Assembly (NCBI GenBank): GCA_964650965.1
Contig: CAZYYO010000033.1
Location: 1 to 28,382 of the forward strand
Length of the DNA: 28,382 bases
DNA from: CAZYYO01 sp964650965
GTDB lineage: Bacteria; Bacillota; Clostridia; Lachnospirales; Lachnospiraceae
Direction: 5' to 3'
Part shown: piece after piece, positions 23,519 to 28,382 of the stretch
Layout of the letters: every line of letters begins with the position of its first letter
Position numbering within the stretch: position 1 is the first letter of the stretch
Made by a program: the position numbers and the translations under genes
Notes under the pieces: generated by a model
What the model was told of the DNA's origin: nothing
Seen by the model: the letters and a program-made list of their open reading frames with translations, nothing else
The model's database searches: none

Positions 23519-24109
23519 ATGAAATCAAATATCACCATGGCTGTACTGGCACTTCAGGGAGCATTTGCAGAACAGGAGCAAATGCTTCGCAAGCTGGGGG
23601 TACAGGTCATTGAGCTGCGGCAAAAAACAGACTTAAACCATTCCATTGACGGCTTCATTCTTCCAGGAGGAGAGAGTACTGTTCAGGGAAAATTGTTAAG
23701 AGAAGAGGGAATGCTTACAGAGCTTCGCAGGAAAATTCAGGAGGGCACCCCTGTTCTTGCTACCTGTGCCGGTTTGATACTTTTAGCACAGGAGGTGGAA
23801 GGACAGCAGGACGCTTATCTGGGAACCCTGCCGGTTACAGTGAAAAGAAATGCATACGGACGTCAGCTGGGCAGCTTCTCCATGGAGGGAGCAGTTCAGG
23901 GGATTTCTCAGATTCCCTATCCTATGGAATTTATTCGAGCTCCCTATATTACGAAAGTTCAGGAGGGGGTACAGATTCTGGCAAGAGATACAGCAGGGCA
24001 TATTGTAGGAGTGCGTCATGAAAATCAGTTTGCCTTTGCCTTTCATCCAGAGCTTACCAGGGATTTTAGAATTCATGAAATGTTTCTAAAGCAATGTGAG
24101 AAAATGTAA
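23519..24109 (+). CDS. pdxT: Pyridoxal 5'-phosphate synthase glutaminase subunit PdxT
   Basis: The 196-aa class I glutamine amidotransferase supplies ammonia to PdxS. The catalytic triad is visible as C83 in LATCAGLILLA, with H176 and E178 in FAFHPELTRD. FILPGGESTVQGKLL (47-61) forms the oxyanion and substrate site, and GSFSMEG and FIRAP are family motifs. The ATG follows the pdxS TAA by one base; its ribosome site (GAGG) lies inside the end of pdxS, so translation is coupled. Length and motifs are those of a functional enzyme. Confidence 0.97.
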   Translation: MKSNITMAVLALQGAFAEQEQMLRKLGVQVIELRQKTDLNHSIDGFILPGGESTVQGKLLREEGMLTELRRKIQEGTPVLATCAGLILLAQEVEGQQDAYLGTLPVTVKRNAYGRQLGSFSMEGAVQGISQIPYPMEFIRAPYITKVQEGVQILARDTAGHIVGVRHENQFAFAFHPELTRDFRIHEMFLKQCEKM

Positions 24110-24314
24110 TCCAATCATGTCTGTATGTATTTCTGGTACAGGTCAATGGTAATTTTACTACCTGGATTTTGAATTTAAAGATGCACATTTTATATAGAGT
24201 GTGATAATATATTGCTACAAGTTATTATCCGGATGCTATGGAACAGATATCCCCCACCCATACAGGTTCCGGAAATATGCTTCTTAACACAGGAAGAAAG
24301 AAGGGGATCAATGT
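24110..24314. other. Intergenic region after pdxT
   Basis: These 205 bases hold an imperfect stem (CAGGT 24140-24144 with ACCTG 24160-24164, inner GTAA with TTAC) followed by a short T-run. This may be a weak terminator for pdxST. The promoter of the LacI gene follows. No riboswitch or RNA gene was recognised. Confidence 0.4.
24169..24196 (+). promoter_or_regulatory. Candidate promoter of the LacI-family gene
   Basis: TTGAAT (24169-24174) and TATATA (24191-24196) are 16 bases apart. The leader to the gene would be about 110 bases. Confidence 0.45.
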
Positions 24315-25349
24315 ATGGCAACAATTAAGGAAATTGCCAAGCTGGTAGGAGTGTCTATTGGCACGGTTGACCGTGTAATTCATAATCGAGGACGTGTAAA
24401 TCAGGAAACCAAGGATAAGATACAGGCCGCCATTGATGAGCTGGGATATAAGCCCAATACGGCAGCCCAGGCATTGGCAGTAAGAAAGAAGAAGCTGAAA
24501 ATTGTATTTATTATTCCAGAGAGAAAGCTGAACCCATTTTTTCAATCTATTCGTATTGCAGCAGAGAATAAGGCCAGGGAGCTGGAGGAATTTGGAGTTC
24601 AGGTGATATTTGTTAAGCTTTACTATGTGGAAGGTATCACATTTTGTATTGAAGATGATATTATTTCCATGCTGGAGGAAGCAGATGGTCTGGTTTGCCT
24701 GGGAGCTGGATTTGATGGTGTAGATGACTATCTTGCAATCATGAAACGAAGAAGAAAGCCCGTAGTATTCTACAATATGAAGAATCTGGATTATCATTAT
24801 CTGGCTTATGTGGGCTGTGATTATGTCCAGTCTGGAAGGCTGGCAGCAGGCTTAAGTGCACTGGCAGGAGGCAGCGAGGCCAAAGTATGTGTTTTCTCTC
24901 AAGGACTGGATATTGCCGACAGCTATTGTAAACGAATGGAGGGATTCCAGGCAGAGGTAGAAAAGTCATATCCAAAGATGCAGATTGTGGCTCGGCGTGA
25001 TATCAGCATCAATCCCATAGATAATTTTCTTACCATGCAGCAGGTGCTAGAGGAATTCCCAGATACCAATGTGGTATATGTGGTAAACCCCGCCAATTAT
25101 CAGATCTGTGAAGCAGTGAATCGTGCAGATACTAAGAAACAAATTAAAGTGATTACCAATGATATTGTAGAAGGTCAGGACAAAATGATAGAACAGGGTA
25201 TTATTGCTGCTACCGTATGTCAGGAACCGGATAAGCAGGGGGCAGAGTCCTTGGATATTCTATTTCGCTATCTCGCCTTTGGGGAAAAGCCTCAGCAGAA
25301 GATGTGCTATACCAACCTGAGTATTCATATTGCTCAAAATATTGGTTAA
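24315..25349 (+). CDS. LacI-family transcription regulator
   Basis: The 344-aa protein has an N-terminal LacI helix-turn-helix (2-50) with IKEIAKLVGVSIGTVDRVIHNRG and the hinge helix PNTAAQALA (47-55). A sugar-binding-protein-like effector domain (about 60-340) follows, with VFIIPERKLNPFFQSI and YVGCDYVQSGRLAAGL. The TVDRVIHNRGRV variant marks a subgroup whose sensor resembles periplasmic sugar-binding proteins. The start ATG 24315 is supported by AAGGGG (24301-24306); an ATG at 24311 is out of frame. It lies directly before the glucosidase gene, whose promoter carries two matching operator-like sequences, so it probably represses (or modulates) beta-glucoside use. Its effector is presumably a beta-glucoside or glucose derivative. 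Confidence 0.9.
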   Translation: MATIKEIAKLVGVSIGTVDRVIHNRGRVNQETKDKIQAAIDELGYKPNTAAQALAVRKKKLKIVFIIPERKLNPFFQSIRIAAENKARELEEFGVQVIFVKLYYVEGITFCIEDDIISMLEEADGLVCLGAGFDGVDDYLAIMKRRRKPVVFYNMKNLDYHYLAYVGCDYVQSGRLAAGLSALAGGSEAKVCVFSQGLDIADSYCKRMEGFQAEVEKSYPKMQIVARRDISINPIDNFLTMQQVLEEFPDTNVVYVVNPANYQICEAVNRADTKKQIKVITNDIVEGQDKMIEQGIIAATVCQEPDKQGAESLDILFRYLAFGEKPQQKMCYTNLSIHIAQNIG

Positions 25350-25362
25350 TTTTTTGCTATCA

Positions 25363-25376
25363 GTGTGTACGATAAC
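25363..25376 (-). promoter_or_regulatory. Upstream LacI-type operator copy
   Basis: Read on the minus strand, GTTATCGTACACAC matches the downstream copy at 25495-25508 in 13 of 14 bases, in opposite orientation. It lies 14 bases after the regulator stop and about 95 bases upstream of the glucosidase -35, a placement suited to loop formation. Confidence 0.5.
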
Positions 25377-25456
25377 GCAATATCGGAATATTAAACAGAT
25401 TATGTTGATGGAAAATGTGCAAAACACACAAATCGAAAATCAATATCTAAAAAATA

Positions 25457-25485
25457 TTAACATATCATACAAATGGAACTATTCT
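25457..25485 (+). promoter_or_regulatory. Promoter of the glucosidase-symporter operon
   Basis: TTAACA (25457-25462) and TATTCT (25480-25485) are 17 bases apart. The downstream operator copy begins about ten bases after the -10, so it covers the expected start site. Confidence 0.55.
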
Positions 25486-25494
25486 AAATTTAGT

Positions 25495-25508
25495 GTTAAC
25501 GTACACAC
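25495..25508 (+). promoter_or_regulatory. Downstream LacI-type operator copy
   Basis: GTTAACGTACACAC is centred on CG, and its wider context TGTTAACGTACACA (25494-25507) is a partial palindrome of the LacI form TGTnnACGTnnACA. It lies between the -10 and the ribosome site (GAAAGGGG, 25514-25521), where a bound repressor would block transcription. Confidence 0.6.
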
Positions 25509-25528
25509 AATATGAAAGGGGTTACGAT

Positions 25529-27613
25529 ATGAGAGCAACAAAGAAGTATCGTCTGGGTATGACAGACGAAGCACAAAAGATTGTTGATGAGCTCACGTTA
25601 GAGCAGAAGGTATGGCTCATGAGTGGCAATATCGACATCACCAAGTTATCTCAGGAAGAACTGGTTGAAATGATGGGGGATTTGGCCAGTGATGAGAATC
25701 ACTACAATGTGACACCCTATGCTGCCGGTGGAATTGAGGAGAAGAAGATTCCTCCAATGCTGTTTGTAGACGGACCAAGAGGTGTTGTCTGTGGCAATTG
25801 GAAATCTACCTGCTTCCCGGTGTCCATGGCAAGGGGAGCAACCTTTGATCCGGCTTTGGAAGAGAAGGTAGGTCACTGTATTGGTAAGGAAGTAAGAGCT
25901 TATGGGGGTAATCTCTTCGCTGGTGTTTGTATTAACATGCCTTACAATCCAGGCTGGGGACGCAGCCAGGAGACCTACGGTGAAGAGACCTACCAGATTG
26001 GTCAGATGGGTTCTGCACTGGTTCGAGGCGTTCAGGATGAGGATATTATGGCTTGTGTGAAGCACTACGCATACAACGACATGGAGAATGCCCGTTTTAA
26101 ATGTAGTGTAACCTGTGACCAGCGTACCGAGCAGGAAGTATTCCTGCCACATTTTAAGGATTGTATTGATGCAGGTGCTGCAAGTATTATGAGCTCCTAC
26201 AACCGTTATAACGGCGTACAGTGTGGTCATCACAATTACCTGTTAAATCAGGTGCTGAAGAAGGAATGGGATTTTGATGGATTTGTAATGTCTGATTTCT
26301 GCTGGGGTGTTTTAGATACTGTAGAAGCAGCTAACGGCGGACAGGACATGGAAATGATGTGGACCCAGTTCTTTGGTGAGCGGTTAGTGAAGGCAGTTCA
26401 GGATGGATTTGTGAAAGAAGAGAAGATTAACGAAGCAGCACTTCGTATTGTTCGTACCATTCTTGCATTTAACAAGGACCACAAGGAATATGATATGTCA
26501 GTGGTAGGATGCCCAGAGCATATTGCTGTTGCCAAAGAGGTTGCTGAAAAGGGAATTACACTGATTAAAAATCAGCAGGTTCTTCCTTTAAGCAAAGATA
26601 AGGTGAAGAAGCTAGCAGTCATTGGTAAATTAGGAGACACAGCCAACATTGGTGACCACGGCTCTAGTTGGGTTCGTCCACCTTATGTAGTGACTCCTAA
26701 GGAAGGCCTTGAGAAAGCAAATGCAGCCAGTGAAGTTGTTTATGACGACGGCAGTGATATTGCAAGAGCTAAGAAATTAGCAGCAGAAAGTGATGCAGTG
26801 GTATTCGTTGTTGGATTTAATCATGATGATGAAGGCGAATTCGTATCTGCTGACCAGGCAAGTAACTATACAGGAGCTATGGGTGGAGATCGTAAGGCTA
26901 CCTTAGGATTACATCCAGATGAAGTAGAATTATTACAGCAGGTTGGACCTGAGAATCAGAATTCTACCGTAGTTCTTATTGGCGGCAATATGATTATGAT
27001 GACTGAGTGGTATGATTGCGTAAATGCAGTTATTATGGCGTACTATCCAGGTATGGAAGGCGGAACCGCTTTAGCTGAGATTATCTATGGAGACGTGAAT
27101 CCATCCGGTAAGCTTCCATATGTCGTTCCAGTAAAGGAATCGGATCTTCCTTATGTAGATTGGGAAGCAACAGATCAGTATTATGAATATTATCATGGAT
27201 ATACCAGACTTGAGAAGAATGGTGTTAAGCCGTTAGTTCCTTATGGATATGGATTAAGCTATACTACCTTTGATATTTCAACTCCAACAGCTAAGGTAGA
27301 GGGGGATGACCTGGTTGTACAGGCACAGGTAACTAACACAGGTGCTATCGCTGGAGATGAAGTGGTTCAGGTATATGCAGGCTATGAGAATTCTAGGGTT
27401 GACCGTCCAATCAAACAGCTTCGTGGATTCCAGAGAGTCAGTCTTGCACCGGGAGAAACCAAGCAGGCAGAAATTCGTATTCCATTAGAGAAACTGAAAT
27501 ATTATGATCCAGTTCACAGAATCTGGGTATTAGAGAATATGGATTATACCATCTATGCTGGCAGCAGTGCAGATAACAAGGATCTGGCAACAACCAAGAT
27601 TCACTTGGGATAA
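25529..27613 (+). CDS. Glycoside hydrolase family 3 beta-glucosidase
   Basis: The 694-aa enzyme has an N-terminal GH3 barrel (about 15-320), a C-terminal alpha/beta sandwich (about 350-575) and a fibronectin-III-like domain (about 600-690). Visible motifs are FVDGPRGV (79-86), the substrate-binding pair in VKHYAYND (177-184), the nucleophile D256 in GFVMSDF, PYGYGLSYTTF, and VTNTG and VVQVYAGY of the Fn3-like domain. No signal peptide is present, so it probably works in the cytoplasm on imported beta-glucosides. ATG 25529 is chosen over an upstream in-frame TTG because GAAAGGGG lies seven bases upstream and the operator and promoter lie just before. A GPH symporter gene follows after 57 bases. 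Confidence 0.93.
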   Translation: MRATKKYRLGMTDEAQKIVDELTLEQKVWLMSGNIDITKLSQEELVEMMGDLASDENHYNVTPYAAGGIEEKKIPPMLFVDGPRGVVCGNWKSTCFPVSMARGATFDPALEEKVGHCIGKEVRAYGGNLFAGVCINMPYNPGWGRSQETYGEETYQIGQMGSALVRGVQDEDIMACVKHYAYNDMENARFKCSVTCDQRTEQEVFLPHFKDCIDAGAASIMSSYNRYNGVQCGHHNYLLNQVLKKEWDFDGFVMSDFCWGVLDTVEAANGGQDMEMMWTQFFGERLVKAVQDGFVKEEKINEAALRIVRTILAFNKDHKEYDMSVVGCPEHIAVAKEVAEKGITLIKNQQVLPLSKDKVKKLAVIGKLGDTANIGDHGSSWVRPPYVVTPKEGLEKANAASEVVYDDGSDIARAKKLAAESDAVVFVVGFNHDDEGEFVSADQASNYTGAMGGDRKATLGLHPDEVELLQQVGPENQNSTVVLIGGNMIMMTEWYDCVNAVIMAYYPGMEGGTALAEIIYGDVNPSGKLPYVVPVKESDLPYVDWEATDQYYEYYHGYTRLEKNGVKPLVPYGYGLSYTTFDISTPTAKVEGDDLVVQAQVTNTGAIAGDEVVQVYAGYENSRVDRPIKQLRGFQRVSLAPGETKQAEIRIPLEKLKYYDPVHRIWVLENMDYTIYAGSSADNKDLATTKIHLG

Positions 27614-27670
27614 TGAAATTAAGATAAGGCAATAATAATTCTTCTATCAAACATACAAGGGGGTAATAAA

Positions 27671-28382
27671 ATGGAAGAAAGAAAATATTTAAAATGGTAC
27701 AACAAGGTAGGATATGGCTCGGGAGATTTAGCTGCCAACTGTATTTATGCAATTCTAACCAGCTTTGTAATGATATTCCTTACAGATACGGTTGGATTAA
27801 ACGCAGGTGTCATCGGTGTTTTAATTATGTTTTCCAAGTTTGCAGATGGTATTACAGATGTATTCTTTGGTAATTTAATTGATAAGACCAAGAGTAAATT
27901 AGGAAAAGCAAGACCATGGATGCTTTATTCTGAAATCGGTAATGTAATCATGCTGGTTGCAATCTTTGCAATCCCAACATCTCTTGGTAAGACAGCACAG
28001 TATGCATATTTCTTTATTTGCTATACCTTGTTAAACGCTGTATTCTACACAGCAAATAACATCGCTTATGCATCCTTAACCTCATTGATTACCAAGAATG
28101 GTAATGAACGTGTACAGATGGGCTCCATTCGATTCATGTTCTCATTGGCAACCAATATCTTTGTATCAGCTACCACCCTGGGATTTGTAAAACAATTAGG
28201 TGGAGGCGTAGCTGCATGGAGAACCATCGCAATTGTATATGGTATTGTAGCATTGATTGTTAATACTATTTCTGTATTCTCCGTAAAGGAATTATCACCA
28301 GAGGAATTATCCGAAGGCATGGTTCAGGAGAATGGACAGCCTGAGGAAAAAGTTAAATTTGTTGAATCCTTTAAATTATTAA
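27671..28382 (+). CDS. GPH-family sugar symporter, 5' part (runs off the window)
   Basis: The frame is open from ATG 27671 to the window end (237 codons seen). It has about six hydrophobic segments. FADGITDVFFGNLIDKTKSK followed by LGKARPW is the family cytoplasmic-loop signature, and NIAYASLTSLITKNGNERVQ carries the second conserved loop. AAGGGGG (27657-27663) precedes the start. It is co-transcribed with the GH3 glucosidase, so it probably imports the beta-glucoside that enzyme hydrolyses, with sodium or protons, under the LacI-family regulator. It is clearly distinct from the GPH protein at 3167-4597. Confidence 0.92.
   Translation, partial: MEERKYLKWYNKVGYGSGDLAANCIYAILTSFVMIFLTDTVGLNAGVIGVLIMFSKFADGITDVFFGNLIDKTKSKLGKARPWMLYSEIGNVIMLVAIFAIPTSLGKTAQYAYFFICYTLLNAVFYTANNIAYASLTSLITKNGNERVQMGSIRFMFSLATNIFVSATTLGFVKQLGGGVAAWRTIAIVYGIVALIVNTISVFSVKELSPEELSEGMVQENGQPEEKVKFVESFKLL

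Noticed and set aside
24225..24797. 190-aa minus-strand ORF over the LacI-family gene
   Set aside because: It lies antisense to a well-supported regulator and shows no recognisable domain.
25646..26233. 195-aa minus-strand ORF inside the glucosidase gene
   Set aside because: It is antisense to a clear GH3 gene, with no ribosome site and a composition typical of a shadow frame.

Overview
The window reads as chromosomal DNA of an anaerobic Clostridia member, most likely Lachnospiraceae. The grounds are moderately AT-rich sequence, strong AGGAGG-type ribosome sites (several before TTG starts), DXP-independent vitamin B6 synthesis (PdxS/PdxT), a GH3 glucosidase beside a GPH sugar symporter, a BceRS-type two-component system and a PTS EIIC-EAL fusion. 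The genus cannot be fixed from the sequence alone. No tRNA, rRNA, CRISPR array or prophage was seen, and no stretch over 300 bases lacks a gene.

Left edge (1-1033): the right end of an IS30-family insertion sequence, carrying the 5' part of its transposase on the minus strand, abuts a decapitated EAL-domain (c-di-GMP phosphodiesterase) gene. 1030-5843: a membrane-anchored M23 peptidase (minus), then a plus-strand run of a VTT/TVP38 membrane protein, a GPH-type symporter and an MFS permease. 5977-7901: a GntR/YtrA-type regulator, ABC ATPase and ABC-2 permease operon with a near-consensus promoter overlapping palindromic operator-like repeats, closed by a long bidirectional terminator hairpin. 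7973-10683: a divergent pair, a membrane protein with a trigger-factor-like FKBP domain predicted outside the cell (minus) and a transmembrane GGDEF diguanylate cyclase (plus). 10693-15070: a likely operon of sodium:neurotransmitter-type symporter, HD-domain phosphohydrolase and a PTS EIIC domain fused to an EAL domain. This overlaps tail to tail with a membrane glycerophosphodiester phosphodiesterase (15044-16897, minus).

17049-21102: MATE transporter, BceR-like regulator, BceS-like kinase, TauE/SafE permease and a 70-aa HTH protein, all plus strand and tightly spaced, with no BceAB transporter in the window. 21110-24109: a PdxR-type regulator that is split into a GntR HTH ORF and an aminotransferase-fold ORF overlapping by ATGA, divergent from pdxS-pdxT. 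24315-28382: a LacI-family regulator followed by a GH3 beta-glucosidase and the start of a second GPH symporter, cut by the window edge. Two copies of a 14-bp operator-like sequence bracket the glucosidase promoter.

Themes: cyclic-di-GMP turnover recurs three times (broken EAL, GGDEF, EIIC-EAL), suggesting sugar-linked second-messenger control. The other blocks cover beta-glucoside use, B6 synthesis and envelope transport or stress. The most worthwhile second looks are the split PdxR with a canonical -1 slippery heptamer at the junction, the EIIC-EAL operon, the BceRS pair lacking BceAB, and the tripartite FKBP membrane protein.
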